DNA of 64,000 nt from Albibacillus kandeliae (GCF_003116585.1 NZ_QEHM01000001.1:620001-684000), one strand, 5' to 3'; positions 51,473 through 60,958 are shown, numbered from the stretch's first letter. Notes: generated by a model not told the origin, from the sequence alone. Made by a program: numbers and translations.

Positions 51473-52522
51473 CTACTGTTTCGCGTTCTTTCGGTCCATC
51501 AGGGCAAACCGGGTGAGGAACTGAGCCGCCTTGGGCGAAATCGGGCGAGAGGGCGGTGCCATCAACAACCTGGCGTAGAGTGCGCGCGAGGGTTCCTGCT
51601 GCATCAGCTCTTCGAAGCGGGTTTTGCGCCAGTTTACCGCCGCGCTGTGCAGGGGGGCGAGAATCGGGTCTGCCAGCAGCTCCTGCCGGATCGGGATGGC
51701 GCGGTCGGACAGCGCGGAGATCGAGGTGTCGGTGTCCGTGCAGTAGTTCCGCTCGACCCAGTAGTCCGCGTCGAGGGCATGGCCGGAGTGGACCGCGCGC
51801 CCCCGATCCGCCTTGAGCACGAAGCTTTCCATCGCGCCCAGCGGGTAATGGTTCAGCTGGGCAAGGCCATAGTTCGGGCGGCCATAGTCCGAAAACAGGC
51901 GGCGGTTGCGAAAGGCATCGCCAAGCTCGCGGCCCTCGCCATCGAACCAGCGGCTGGCCCCGAGCCGGGCGGGTGCCGGGCTGCGCGGGCGATGCACGCC
52001 AAGCTTTCGGTAGGTTCCGTCGTTGCGATAGAGCGTCTTGAACATCACAGCGCGCCACGGCCAGTGAATGACCTCGGGCGCACAGGCGGTGAAGGTCTCG
52101 GTGACCGGAGCATCCTCGTAGCGTTCGATGCCGCCATTGCCGAAGAGCCGCCAGGTGAGGGTGATCGCATCGGCCTCGGGGAGAGCGGCGATGAGGGCAG
52201 GCAGGGTGTTGTCGCCGGTGTGGACGTTGACGAACTCATCAATGTCGAGGGGCAGCAGCCAGTCGGCCCCTTGCACGGCTTCGGCCTCGCCCGCGCGGGT
52301 CAGGGCGGTGAACTGCACCCCACGCTTGTCATAGGGGCCGTCGTTGCGGATGTGGGTCAGCCAGCCGAGCTCGGCCAGCCTGTCGAGCATGGTGTCGGTG
52401 CCGTCCGCGCAGTCGTTGGAGAGGACGACAAAGTCGGTGATCCCCGCCGCACGATGATGGGCGAGCCATTCCAGCAGGAAGGTGCCCTCATTCTTGATGG
52501 TGAGAACTGAACATATTTTCAA
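51473..52522 (-). CDS. Family 2-like glycosyltransferase
   Basis: Predicted cytoplasmic GT-A transferase, 349 residues, of the Glyco_tranf_2_4 type: opening VLTIKNEGTFLLEWLAHHRAAG (core KNEGTFLLEWL), SNDCADGTD, and the metal motif DID at 93-95 in LPLDIDEFVNV. His-rich LNHYPLGAMESFVLKADRGRA (core NHYPLGAMESF) is shared with its two paralogues in this cluster. No membrane anchor. Donor and acceptor unknown. Confidence 0.85.
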   Translation of the reverse strand: MKICSVLTIKNEGTFLLEWLAHHRAAGITDFVVLSNDCADGTDTMLDRLAELGWLTHIRNDGPYDKRGVQFTALTRAGEAEAVQGADWLLPLDIDEFVNVHTGDNTLPALIAALPEADAITLTWRLFGNGGIERYEDAPVTETFTACAPEVIHWPWRAVMFKTLYRNDGTYRKLGVHRPRSPAPARLGASRWFDGEGRELGDAFRNRRLFSDYGRPNYGLAQLNHYPLGAMESFVLKADRGRAVHSGHALDADYWVERNYCTDTDTSISALSDRAIPIRQELLADPILAPLHSAAVNWRKTRFEELMQQEPSRALYARLLMAPPSRPISPKAAQFLTRFALMDRKNAKQ

Positions 52523-52552
52523 TGTTTTGTGCGCCGTTCTTGATGCGTCATG

Positions 52553-54913
52553 TCAGCTTTCCATGTCCAGTGCCAGCGCGTAGGCGACACGCTCGGTTTC
52601 GGTCAGCTTGACCGCGAGGGCCTGCTCGTAGAGCTCGCGGAACTCGGGCTGGGCGTGCAATTCGTCGGCCTTGGCGCGGTGCCAGTCCAGCCCCTTCTGG
52701 TGCCAGGACCGGAGCGTGTCGTCCTCCAGCAGGCGTTCGTATTCGGCGCGCACCCGCGGCACGTTGCGCTTGATGGTGATGTCGCGGAAGTCGGACCAGT
52801 CCATCCGGATCCAGTAGTTCAGCCCGATGGATCGGTCGACATGCAGGGCGCGGCCACGCTGGCGTTTGATCAGGAAGCTCTCGGCCGAGCGCAGCGCGTA
52901 GTGGTTCAGTTGCAGCAGGTCATAGCCGATGGACTTGCGCGAATTGCGCCAGCCATTGCGCGCCACCTCCGATGTCATGTCCTCGCCGGAGCCGTTGACC
53001 CAGAGCACACGGTCCTCGTAGCCCTCGGCCAGCTTGTTGGGCCGATGGCAGGACATCTTGCCGTAGGCGCCGATGTTCTTGAACATGGTCTTGAAGCCCC
53101 AGACGGTGTGGGGCTTGGGGCAGTACTTTGGCGCACAGGTATCGAATTGCTCGATGACGAAGTCGTCGGCCAGCTTGGTCACCCCGTTATGGCCGAACAG
53201 CCGCCACGTCATCGCGACGTTGGTGGCATCGGGAACCCGTGCGAAAAAGTCTTCCAGCGTGCCGTTGCCGCAGCGCACGTTGATGAACTCGTCCACGTCG
53301 ATGTGGACGATCCAATCGGCGTTGCGGATCAGCGGTTCCTTGAGGGCGCGGTTGAGGGCGAACTGCTGGGGCGAATTGCCCTTCCAGTCGTCGTTCAGCC
53401 GGTGCTGGAGAACGCCCATCTCCTGCAGGCGGTCGAGGATCTCGTCGGTCCCGTCCTCGCAGCCATTGGTGTAGATCAGGAAGTTGTCGATCCCGATGGC
53501 GCGGTGATAGGCGACCCATTCGAGGATGTAGGGCGCCTCGTTCTTCATGCAGCCGACGATCACGTTGCCGCTCGACCCCTGCGGGAGAATGCGGGCCGGG
53601 GCGGCGGCATAGGCCGCGGCGAGCTCCTCCTCGTTCACGGCGCCAATGCGGTTGTGTGGCCTGAACGACGAGGTCTGAAGGGATTCGAATTTCTGCACCG
53701 CCAGCGGCGGCATCAGGGCGCGCGCGGTCTCTGTCAGGGGGATCTGCCGCGGCCGGCGCGGCGCGGGCGCGTCGGTCAGCCGGGCGATGTCGGCGCCCTT
53801 GGCCTTCTCTTCCTCGCGCGTGGCCTTGTCGATGCGATACATGAAGGCCAGCAGGTACTGCGAGGCGCGGTAGCCGTTCAGCGGGTCCGCCTCGTGCCAA
53901 GTGGGCAGGGCTGCATCGGGCGCGAGATCACCAGGCGCAAGCGCGGGATGCGCGGCGCAGAGCAGGGCATTGTCCGCCGCGAAGCGCTCGGAAATCGCGC
54001 TCAGGCTACCGGGCGCGGTCGGCGCGCCCTCGATTGCCACCTCGTTGAGGAACCCGCGCCAGACCTGCCTCGGCAACAGCTTGTTGCGGGTGTCGAGCAG
54101 GTGCAGCAGCAATTCGTTCAGCCGCCGTGCCCGCGTGAGCCAGGCCGCAGAGGGGGCAGCGGCGTCTGGCGCGGCGGGGGGCTTGCCGAGGTTCCGGGTG
54201 ATCGCGAAACTCTCCCGCAGTTCGTCGGTGACGCGATCCGAGGCAAACTCTGCAGCGCGGTAGGGGCGCAGCGCGACCGTGTCCGCGCCAAAGACATCCT
54301 CCCAGAAGCCGACCAGACGTCGGTAGTCGAGCCAGAAGGGCGCGCCCTGGGTTTCCTCGAAGCATCCGTTCTGCGGAACGATCGGGGGCAGGGTGTTCAT
54401 GCAGGCGTTCCACCAGCTCTCGCTCGGTGCCAGCGCCATTTCGCGATCCAGCGGCTGGGGGCGTCCGTCGAGGATCTGATCATCGTAGTGCCGCACGAGC
54501 GCGCGCGCCTGCTCATCGACATGGGCGACGATGCGGATGTCCTGCGACAGCGGCGCCAGCAGGGCCTTCAACCGTTCCAGCTCGGTCCGGCGCGAGAGCG
54601 ACTGGCCCAGTTGCGGCGCGGCAAGGATCAGCGTCTGCGGGCGGTGCTGCGCCACCTCGGCGGCCAGTTCCGTCGCCAGCATCTCGCGCAGGCGCGCCTG
54701 CTTCTCGGCGGTGATGTAGCCCCGGTTGTAGCGCAGGGGGTCGATGTGGCCGGGGTCGGTCACAGCCATGTAGAGGCGGGTGTGGTTCCCGGAACCCGGG
54801 CTGCGCGGGAACAGGATGCCTTCCGACAGCAGCGCGTCGCGCTTCTCGGCCAGCACCTGCTGGAGGCGTTCCGCGGCGATGCGCTCGGGCCCGATATGAA
54901 GGTAGATGCGCAT
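52553..54913 (-). CDS. Sulfotransferase-like/glycosyltransferase fusion protein (786 residues)
   Basis: Two-domain protein. Residues about 1-300 begin RIYLHIGPERIAAERLQQVL, in the place where sulfotransferases have HIGPxKTGTT. The PAPS loop is degenerate here, so the domain is probably sulfotransferase-like but may not bind PAPS. Residues about 449-760 are a family 2 glycosyltransferase with CMKNEAPYILEWVAYHRAIG, TNGCEDGTD and the DVD metal motif at 539-541. The start at 54913 overlaps the sulfotransferase stop by ATGA. The fusion suggests a surface glycan or capsule enzyme. Confidence 0.8.
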   Translation of the reverse strand: MRIYLHIGPERIAAERLQQVLAEKRDALLSEGILFPRSPGSGNHTRLYMAVTDPGHIDPLRYNRGYITAEKQARLREMLATELAAEVAQHRPQTLILAAPQLGQSLSRRTELERLKALLAPLSQDIRIVAHVDEQARALVRHYDDQILDGRPQPLDREMALAPSESWWNACMNTLPPIVPQNGCFEETQGAPFWLDYRRLVGFWEDVFGADTVALRPYRAAEFASDRVTDELRESFAITRNLGKPPAAPDAAAPSAAWLTRARRLNELLLHLLDTRNKLLPRQVWRGFLNEVAIEGAPTAPGSLSAISERFAADNALLCAAHPALAPGDLAPDAALPTWHEADPLNGYRASQYLLAFMYRIDKATREEEKAKGADIARLTDAPAPRRPRQIPLTETARALMPPLAVQKFESLQTSSFRPHNRIGAVNEEELAAAYAAAPARILPQGSSGNVIVGCMKNEAPYILEWVAYHRAIGIDNFLIYTNGCEDGTDEILDRLQEMGVLQHRLNDDWKGNSPQQFALNRALKEPLIRNADWIVHIDVDEFINVRCGNGTLEDFFARVPDATNVAMTWRLFGHNGVTKLADDFVIEQFDTCAPKYCPKPHTVWGFKTMFKNIGAYGKMSCHRPNKLAEGYEDRVLWVNGSGEDMTSEVARNGWRNSRKSIGYDLLQLNHYALRSAESFLIKRQRGRALHVDRSIGLNYWIRMDWSDFRDITIKRNVPRVRAEYERLLEDDTLRSWHQKGLDWHRAKADELHAQPEFRELYEQALAVKLTETERVAYALALDMES

Positions 54914-55539
54914 CAGGACGTTCTCCGCAGCGGATTGGCGTTGGCGGTGCCCCACCACGGCAGGTCGACGCCGAGGAAGGCCGAAATGCGGTTCGGCGCC
55001 TCGGGGTCAGCGATGTCGAATTCGAGGAAGTCGGGATCGCCCGCGAACCATTCCCTGAGGTTGCCGTAGTGGCCGTCGATCCAGCGCTCGCGCTCCTTGC
55101 TGGTCTCGCCAAACCCCGCCGGCAGCCCCGGTACGGCCCCGGTCGGGAGCCTGTCGGTGCCGAGGTTCGACCAGGCCAGCATGGACTGCGACATGGCAAA
55201 GGCCTCGCGCCGCGAGGCGAGGAACCTGACCCCCGGATGATGCGCCCGGATGGCGCGGATCAGGGCGAAATCGGTCTGCGGCCAGGCGCAGCGATCCTTG
55301 TGCATCATGCTCATTTCCGAGATCGCGGTGACCTCGGGCATCAGCGCCGCCGGATCACCGGTGTCGAAATAGGCGCGGTACAAGAGGTCGGCGACATAGC
55401 GGCCCTTCTTCGACGGGTCCTTGGTGTTGCGCCCCCTGAGGCGGTGGTCGGCGACCACCATGCCCGAGAGGCGCAGCGCCTTGGCGAGCGTCGTGGTGCC
55501 CGATTTGGGCAGGCCGAGGTTGACGGCGCGCAGGGTCAC
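54913..55539 (-). CDS. Sulfotransferase family protein (208 residues)
   Basis: Predicted PAPS-dependent sulfotransferase. A GTG start at 55539, overlapping the stop of the preceding glycosyltransferase by four bases, gives the family opening AVNLGLPKSGTTTLAKAL with the 5'-phosphosulfate loop PKSGTTTL at 11-18. The 3'-phosphate-binding SRREAFAMSQSMLAW segment lies at mid-length. A longer frame upstream is the wrong frame over the glycosyltransferase. Fits sulfation of the glycan made by its neighbours. Confidence 0.82.
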   Translation of the reverse strand: MTLRAVNLGLPKSGTTTLAKALRLSGMVVADHRLRGRNTKDPSKKGRYVADLLYRAYFDTGDPAALMPEVTAISEMSMMHKDRCAWPQTDFALIRAIRAHHPGVRFLASRREAFAMSQSMLAWSNLGTDRLPTGAVPGLPAGFGETSKERERWIDGHYGNLREWFAGDPDFLEFDIADPEAPNRISAFLGVDLPWWGTANANPLRRTS

Positions 55540-56594
55540 GGGGCCAGCCCCAGTTCGGCCAGCAGCGCCTCTTCCTGCGGCGGCAGGGTCGGGGCATCGC
55601 GCAGTGCATCGCGCATGAGGCGGTAGCTTTCCTGCGCCAGCAGCGCATCGCGCCGCGCCCGGTGACGGGCGACCGCCTGCTCGTGCAGCGCGCCGATCTC
55701 CGGGTCGCTCTTCAGCTCGGCCAGCGCGGCGTCCAGCGCCGGGAGATGGCGCAGGATGCTCCGGTCCTCGGTCGCCGGGTCGTTGCGTTCGCGCCAATAG
55801 CTGTCGTCGAAGGCGCGGTTCTCGCGGTTGACGTCGCCCCGGTCGGTCTTGACCAGATAGCTGTCGAGGCTGCGCAGGGCGTAGTGGTTCAGCGTCGCGA
55901 AGCGCCGGGCGCCAAGGGCCGGGAACTTGCGCATGCGACGCGGGTTCGATGCCTTGAGGAAAGCCTCCGGCACCTTGCGCCCCGAGGCATCGGTCCAGGT
56001 CGGCAGCGCCTCGCCGGTACGCTTGGCGTTGAAGAAGGGCCGGTGTGCACCGTAGTACTGCAGCGGAAAGTCCTTCCGCACCAGTGACTTGACCTCGATT
56101 GCCAGCTCGCCGCACCAGATGTCAGGATTGTGCGAGCGGGTGAACTGGGCGATCACGGGGCTGTCCTCGAACCGCTCGACGCCATCGTTGGCAAAGAACT
56201 GGAACGGGATCGAGATCGCCTGCGGGTCATCGCAGGCGTCGATCAGCGCCGCGATGGTGTGATCGCCCGTGTGGATGTTGAGAAACTCGTCCACGTCCGC
56301 GATCCAGACCCAGTCCGCTCCGGTGACGCAGGGCTGCGTGCGGGCGTGCTTCAGCGCCTCCATCTGGTAGTTGCGCCCCTCGGCGGGGTTGGGCAGATGC
56401 GCGACCAGCCCGCGCCGCGCCAGCGCGTCCAGCAGATCGTCGGTGCCGTCGCTGCAGTCGTTGGAGTAGAACAGGAAATCGGTCACGCCGATCAGGCGAT
56501 TGTAGGCAATCCATTCCAGCAGGAACGGACCCTCGTTCTTGACGCAGGTGACCGCGGTCACCCGCAAGTCGCTCGTCGGCGCGCTGCTGCCCAT
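55536..56594 (-). CDS. Family 2-like glycosyltransferase
   Basis: First gene of the overlapping glycan operon, 352 residues. Opening TAVTCVKNEGPFLLEWIAYN, YSNDCSDGTD, and DVD metal motif at 100-102 in WIADVDEFLNIHTGD. NHYALRSLDSYLVKTDRGD is shared with the paralogues downstream, so the three GT domains arose by duplication. Soluble. Followed immediately by the sulfotransferase. Confidence 0.85.
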   Translation of the reverse strand: MGSSAPTSDLRVTAVTCVKNEGPFLLEWIAYNRLIGVTDFLFYSNDCSDGTDDLLDALARRGLVAHLPNPAEGRNYQMEALKHARTQPCVTGADWVWIADVDEFLNIHTGDHTIAALIDACDDPQAISIPFQFFANDGVERFEDSPVIAQFTRSHNPDIWCGELAIEVKSLVRKDFPLQYYGAHRPFFNAKRTGEALPTWTDASGRKVPEAFLKASNPRRMRKFPALGARRFATLNHYALRSLDSYLVKTDRGDVNRENRAFDDSYWRERNDPATEDRSILRHLPALDAALAELKSDPEIGALHEQAVARHRARRDALLAQESYRLMRDALRDAPTLPPQEEALLAELGLAP

Positions 56595-56804
56595 CGTCTC
56601 GTTTGCCCCTGCACCTCGTCGCCGCTCCCGTCAGGGAGGCGGCGGGGCGCCCGTTTTATCCTTGTGTCATGACATTTGCCCCGGAATCCGTCAACATTTT
56701 GCCCATACTTCGGCGATTGCGGGGTTGCCGGTAAACATCAGCCCGCGCGGCTCCGGTTGACCTCCCGGCCCACTCGTGACCTTCTGAGCCAAAAGGGAGG
56801 AGCC

Positions 56805-57725
56805 ATGTCAGAGCCAATACCCGTTCCCGCCTCGATTGACGCGGTCCAGGACATGCTGGGCGCCGAGGGCTACGTCTGCGGCCGCGCGCTCGCCACGGTC
56901 TGTTTCCTCGCGTTGAAACTCGGCCGTCCGCTGTTTCTCGAGGGCGAAGCCGGCGTCGGCAAGACCGAGATCGCCAAGGCCATCGCCGCCGGCCTCGGGC
57001 GTCGCCTGATCCGCCTGCAATGCTACGAGGGGCTGGACGCGAACAGCGCGGTCTACGAGTGGAACTTTCCCGCCCAGATGATCGCCATCCGCACCGCCGA
57101 GGCCGGGGGCGGCGCCGACCGCGAGATGCTCCAGCGCGAACTCTTCGGCCCCGACTACCTGGTGGAACGCCCCTTGCTGCAGGCCATGCGCCCCGACGAG
57201 CATGGCGCGCCGGTGCTGCTGATCGACGAACTCGACCGTACCGACGAACCCTTCGAGGCCTTCCTGCTGGAGGCGCTCTCGGACTTCCAGGTCACGATCC
57301 CCGAACTCGGCACCATCAAGGCCCCCGAGCCACCCATCGTCATCCTGACCTCCAACCGCACGCGCGAGGTGCATGACGCGCTGAAGCGGCGCTGCCTTTA
57401 CCACTGGGTCGACTATCCGGATTTCGACCGCGAGCTCGAAATCCTGCGCGCCCGGGCCCCCGAGGCCGCCGAGGCGTTGTCGCGGCAGGTCGTCGCCTTC
57501 GTGCAGGCCCTGCGCACCGAGGATCTGTTCAAGAAGCCGGGCGTCGCCGAGACCATCGACTGGGCAAAATGCCTGCTGGCGCTCGACGTGATCGACCTCT
57601 CGCCCGAGGTGATCTCGGATACGCTCGGCGCGGTGCTGAAGTACCAGGACGACATCCAGAAACTGCAGGGATCGGAAGCCAAGCGCATCCTCGATCAGGC
57701 CAGGGCGGCGCTGGAACCCGCCTGA
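56805..57725 (+). CDS. MoxR-type AAA+ ATPase (CoxD-like)
   Basis: Chaperone ATPase thought to act with a VWA protein in molybdenum-hydroxylase (CO dehydrogenase-type) maturation. The 306-residue protein starts after GGGAGG. Walker A GEAGVGKT at 47-54, Walker B PVLLIDELDR, sensor ILTSNRTREVHDALKRRC (core TSNRTREVHDALKRR). A CoxE-type VWA gene follows. The nearby coxS and xdhC genes support the CoxD-like assignment. Confidence 0.88.
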   Translation: MSEPIPVPASIDAVQDMLGAEGYVCGRALATVCFLALKLGRPLFLEGEAGVGKTEIAKAIAAGLGRRLIRLQCYEGLDANSAVYEWNFPAQMIAIRTAEAGGGADREMLQRELFGPDYLVERPLLQAMRPDEHGAPVLLIDELDRTDEPFEAFLLEALSDFQVTIPELGTIKAPEPPIVILTSNRTREVHDALKRRCLYHWVDYPDFDRELEILRARAPEAAEALSRQVVAFVQALRTEDLFKKPGVAETIDWAKCLLALDVIDLSPEVISDTLGAVLKYQDDIQKLQGSEAKRILDQARAALEPA

Positions 57726-57756
57726 CCTTCTTTTCTTCAGAAATACTCCCGGGGGT

Positions 57757-57777
57757 CCGGGGGCAGGCAGCCCCCGG
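57757..57777. terminator. Short GC hairpin between the MoxR and VWA genes
   Basis: CCGGGGG and CCCCCGG pair around CAGGCAG. It is preceded by CTTTTCTTC...AAATACTC, the same motif as one arm of the hairpin at 41.3 kb. No T-run follows, so termination efficiency is uncertain; it may only reduce read-through. Confidence 0.5.
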
Positions 57778-57802
57778 CGACGACCCGAACCAGAGGCGAG
57801 AC

Positions 57803-59062
57803 ATGCCGGAATACGCGCCCCTCGATCTGCCCGAGCACCCGAAGCTCGCCCAGAACATCCTGCATTTCGCGCGGGCGCTGCGGAAGGCCGGACTGCCGGT
57901 GGGGCCCGGGCGGGTGACCGATGCCATCCGCGCGGTCGAGGCGGCGGGGTTCACCGACCGGCGCGATTTCTACTGGGTGCTGCACGCCTGTTTCGTGAAC
58001 CGGCCCGAGCATCGCGCGGTCTTTGCGCAGGTCTTCCGGCTCTACTGGCGCGATCCTCGCTTTCTCGAGCACATGATGGCGATGATGCTGCCCGCCGTGC
58101 GCGGGGTGCAGGAAGAGCGGGTCGCACAGGCGGCTGAGAAACGCGCGGCCGAGGCCCTGCTGGACGGCCACGCGCCCGACCTGCCCGAGGAGAGCGACGC
58201 GCGGGAGGAGGAGACGATGATCGAGGTCGACGCCTCGCTCACCATGTCTTCCGAGGAGCGCCTGCGCACCCTGGATTTCGAGCAGATGAGCACCGCCGAG
58301 ATGGCGGCGGCCAAGCGGATGCTGGAGCGGCTGGAACTGCCGGTCAAACCGCTGCCGTCGCGCCGGGGCGAGCCTGCGGCGCTGGGGCGGCGGCTGGACT
58401 GGCGCGGCACCCTGCGCGGCGCCATGCGTCAGGGGGGCGAGATCCGCGACCTGAAGCACCTGCGGCCCAAACCCCGCTGGCCCAACCTCGTGGTGCTCTG
58501 CGACATCTCCGGGTCGATGAGCCAGTATTCGCGGGTGATCCTGCATTTCCTGCACGCGGTCTCGAACCGCAGGGGGCAGGGCTGGGCGAGGGTGCATGCC
58601 TTCACCTTCGGCACCCGGCTGACCAACATCACGCGCCATCTTGCCACGCGCGATGTCGATCAGGCGCTGCGGGCGGCGGGGGCCGAGGCGCAGGACTGGG
58701 AGGGCGGGACCCGGATCGGGGCCTGCCTGCACGCCTTCAACCGCGACTGGTCGCGCCGGGTCATGGGGCAGGGCGCGGTTGTGCTGCTGATCACCGACGG
58801 TCTGGATCGCGACGATCCTGACCAGCTTGCGCGCGAGATCGAGCGGCTGCACCTCTCGTCCCGACGTCTGATCTGGCTGAATCCGCTGCTGCGCTGGGAT
58901 GGTTTCGCGCCGCGGGCGCGGGGCATCGCCGCGATGCTGCCGCACGTGGATTCCTTCCGCGCGGGCCATTCCATCGCTTCACTGGAAGACCTTGCGCGGG
59001 TGATCTCCCGCCGCGAGGACGCGGGCGAGAAGGCGCGGCTGATGGCGTTGCTGAACAGTTGA
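57803..59062 (+). CDS. CoxE-type VWA protein
   Basis: Partner of the MoxR ATPase. The start at 57803 gives 419 residues beginning MPEYAPLDLPEHPKLAQNIL (20). The N-terminal part holds the conserved FARALRKAGLPVGPGRV segment. The C-terminal VWA domain has the MIDAS motif LCDISGSMSQYS, TFGTRLTNITRHL and ITDGLDRDD. The layout is typical of CoxE in aerobic CO dehydrogenase gene clusters, where it helps build the Cu-S-Mo centre. Confidence 0.88.
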   Translation: MPEYAPLDLPEHPKLAQNILHFARALRKAGLPVGPGRVTDAIRAVEAAGFTDRRDFYWVLHACFVNRPEHRAVFAQVFRLYWRDPRFLEHMMAMMLPAVRGVQEERVAQAAEKRAAEALLDGHAPDLPEESDAREEETMIEVDASLTMSSEERLRTLDFEQMSTAEMAAAKRMLERLELPVKPLPSRRGEPAALGRRLDWRGTLRGAMRQGGEIRDLKHLRPKPRWPNLVVLCDISGSMSQYSRVILHFLHAVSNRRGQGWARVHAFTFGTRLTNITRHLATRDVDQALRAAGAEAQDWEGGTRIGACLHAFNRDWSRRVMGQGAVVLLITDGLDRDDPDQLAREIERLHLSSRRLIWLNPLLRWDGFAPRARGIAAMLPHVDSFRAGHSIASLEDLARVISRREDAGEKARLMALLNS

Positions 59063-59167
59063 AGTAACATTTGTAATATCAATGTGTTGACCCTTGTATG
59101 CAACCGAATCCGGGTGCAGGTCGTTGTGTTGTCCAGACCGCGCAGGCGGCACAACGGAGGACCAGTT

Positions 59168-60883
59168 ATGAAAAGGTTTCTGAAATCGTCGACGGCACTG
59201 GCGGTGACCCTGTCACTCGCCATTCCGCATGTCGCCATCGCACAGAGCCAGGCCGACGTCGACAAGCTGCGTCAGCAGCTCGAGGCACAGCAGGATCAGC
59301 AGGCTGAGGGTAACGCCGCAGCCGGGGAAGAGTTGCAGGCACAGGCCGCGGAAGACCAGCCCGAGAAGAAGACCAAGGAAGAGCGCAAGGCCGAGCGTAA
59401 GGCCGAACGCAAGGAACAGCGGCAGCAAGAGAAGGCCGCTCAAGCCGAGGCCGAGGCAGCTGCCGGTGCGAAGGCGACCGAGGAGTCTGCCGAGGCACCC
59501 GAGCCGAAGCCCGAGGCCGAGCAGCCGACGCAGGCCGACGCTGGTGCTGCCGAAAAGGCACCCGAAGCACAGTCTGCCCTGGGCGCGCCTGCTCAGGACA
59601 AGACCGCCGAGGAAAAGTCTGCCGAGACCACGGCATCCGAGCCGGTGAAGGCTGAAGCCGAGGCCGAGGTGAAGACCGAGTCCGCCGAGCCGAAACCCGC
59701 GGCGACCGCGGCGGTCGAGGATGGTGCAGACCAGACCAAGACCAAGGAAGAACGTCAGGCCGAGCGCAAGGCTGCGCGTCAGGCCGAGCGTGCCGAGGAC
59801 GTGGAGAGCGCGCCCAAGCTCGACAGCCAGCAGCAGGCCGACCGCGCCGCGCGCCGTGAAGAGCGTCAGGCCGCAGCCGCTGCTGCCGCCGCCGGTGCTG
59901 AAGCCAAGGGCGAGGTCAAGACCGAGACCATCACCGAACAGGACGTGCGCCGCGCGGACGAGGAGTTCGCCAAGCCAGCCAATACCGTCAAGGACGATGA
60001 CAGCGGCCTGTCCAACGTGGGCAAGGTGGCCTTGCTTGGCCTTGGCGCGCTGGCGGTGACCCAGCTGCTGAAGAACAACGACAAGGTCGTGAGCAATTCC
60101 GGCGACCGGATCGTGGTTCAGGGTGACGACGGCCTGCGCGTGCTCAAGGACGACGACGTGCTGCTGCGCCAGCCGGGCAGCCAGGTGCAGACCGAGCGCT
60201 TCAACGACGGCTCCACCCGCAGCTTCGTGACCTACGAGGACGGCAGCCGGGTCGAGACCATTCGCGCCGCCGATGGCCGGGTGCTGCGCCGCACGCGGAT
60301 TATGCCCAACGGTCAACAGGTCGTCCTGTTTGACGATACCCGCTCGTTCCAGCCGGTGCAGGTCAGCGAATTGCCGACCTACCGCACCAACCAGGTGAAC
60401 TATGGGCAAGGGGTGTCGCAGGACGATCTGCGCCTGGCATTGGCCGCGACGCAGGCTAACGAGATCGGGCGCACCTTCTCGCTCTCGCAGGTCCGTAACA
60501 TTGACGCGGTGCGCCGCCTCGTGCCCGAGATCAACGTGAACAACGTGACCTTTGCCACGGGGTCCTCGGCGATCAACCCGGAGCAGGCGCAGCAGCTTGC
60601 CGCGCTCGGGTCCTCGATGCGCGAGGCGATCCGCGAGAACCCGGGCGACGTGTTCCTGATCGAAGGACACACTGACGCCGTGGGCACCGCGGGCAGCAAC
60701 CTTGCCCTGTCGGACCGCCGGGCCGAGACGGTGGCGCTGGCGCTGACCCAGTACTTCCAGGTTCCGCCCGAGAACCTCGTGGTGCAGGGCTACGGCGAGT
60801 CGGACCTGAAGGTCGCGACCTCCTCCTCGGAGCGTGCCAACCGCCGGGTCGCGGTTCGCAACATCACACCGCTGCTGAACTGA
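59168..60883 (+). CDS. OmpA-family outer-membrane/peptidoglycan-binding protein with Glu/Lys-rich linker
   Basis: 571 residues from the ATG at 59168. A Sec signal (residues 1-25, ending HVAIAQ) is followed by a long charged low-complexity region (about 35-255) rich in E, K, A and R, with a repeated TKEER(K/Q)AERKA block. A hydrophobic turn (VGKVALLGLGALAVTQLL) comes next, then a middle region, and a C-terminal OmpA domain with VTFATGSSAINPEQAQQLA and EGHTDAVGTAGSNLALSDRR (20), ending NRRVAVRN. It should link the envelope to peptidoglycan. It is followed by a terminator. Confidence 0.9.
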   Translation: MKRFLKSSTALAVTLSLAIPHVAIAQSQADVDKLRQQLEAQQDQQAEGNAAAGEELQAQAAEDQPEKKTKEERKAERKAERKEQRQQEKAAQAEAEAAAGAKATEESAEAPEPKPEAEQPTQADAGAAEKAPEAQSALGAPAQDKTAEEKSAETTASEPVKAEAEAEVKTESAEPKPAATAAVEDGADQTKTKEERQAERKAARQAERAEDVESAPKLDSQQQADRAARREERQAAAAAAAAGAEAKGEVKTETITEQDVRRADEEFAKPANTVKDDDSGLSNVGKVALLGLGALAVTQLLKNNDKVVSNSGDRIVVQGDDGLRVLKDDDVLLRQPGSQVQTERFNDGSTRSFVTYEDGSRVETIRAADGRVLRRTRIMPNGQQVVLFDDTRSFQPVQVSELPTYRTNQVNYGQGVSQDDLRLALAATQANEIGRTFSLSQVRNIDAVRRLVPEINVNNVTFATGSSAINPEQAQQLAALGSSMREAIRENPGDVFLIEGHTDAVGTAGSNLALSDRRAETVALALTQYFQVPPENLVVQGYGESDLKVATSSSERANRRVAVRNITPLLN

Positions 60884-60930
60884 GCGCGTCCCCCACGGGC
60901 AAGCGTTCAGCTTGGCAGAACACATCGGAA

Positions 60931-60958
60931 GGGCCGCGATCAACTCGCGGCCCTTTCT
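60931..60958 (+). terminator. Intrinsic terminator after the OmpA-family gene
   Basis: GGGCCGCGA and TCGCGGCCC form a perfect nine-pair stem with loop TCAAC, followed by TTTCTC. It lies 47 bases after the stop codon. Confidence 0.85.

Noticed and set aside
52550-55069. 839-residue plus-strand frame antisense to the glycosyltransferase genes
   Set aside because: Shadow of GC-rich coding on the minus strand, low-complexity and family-free.
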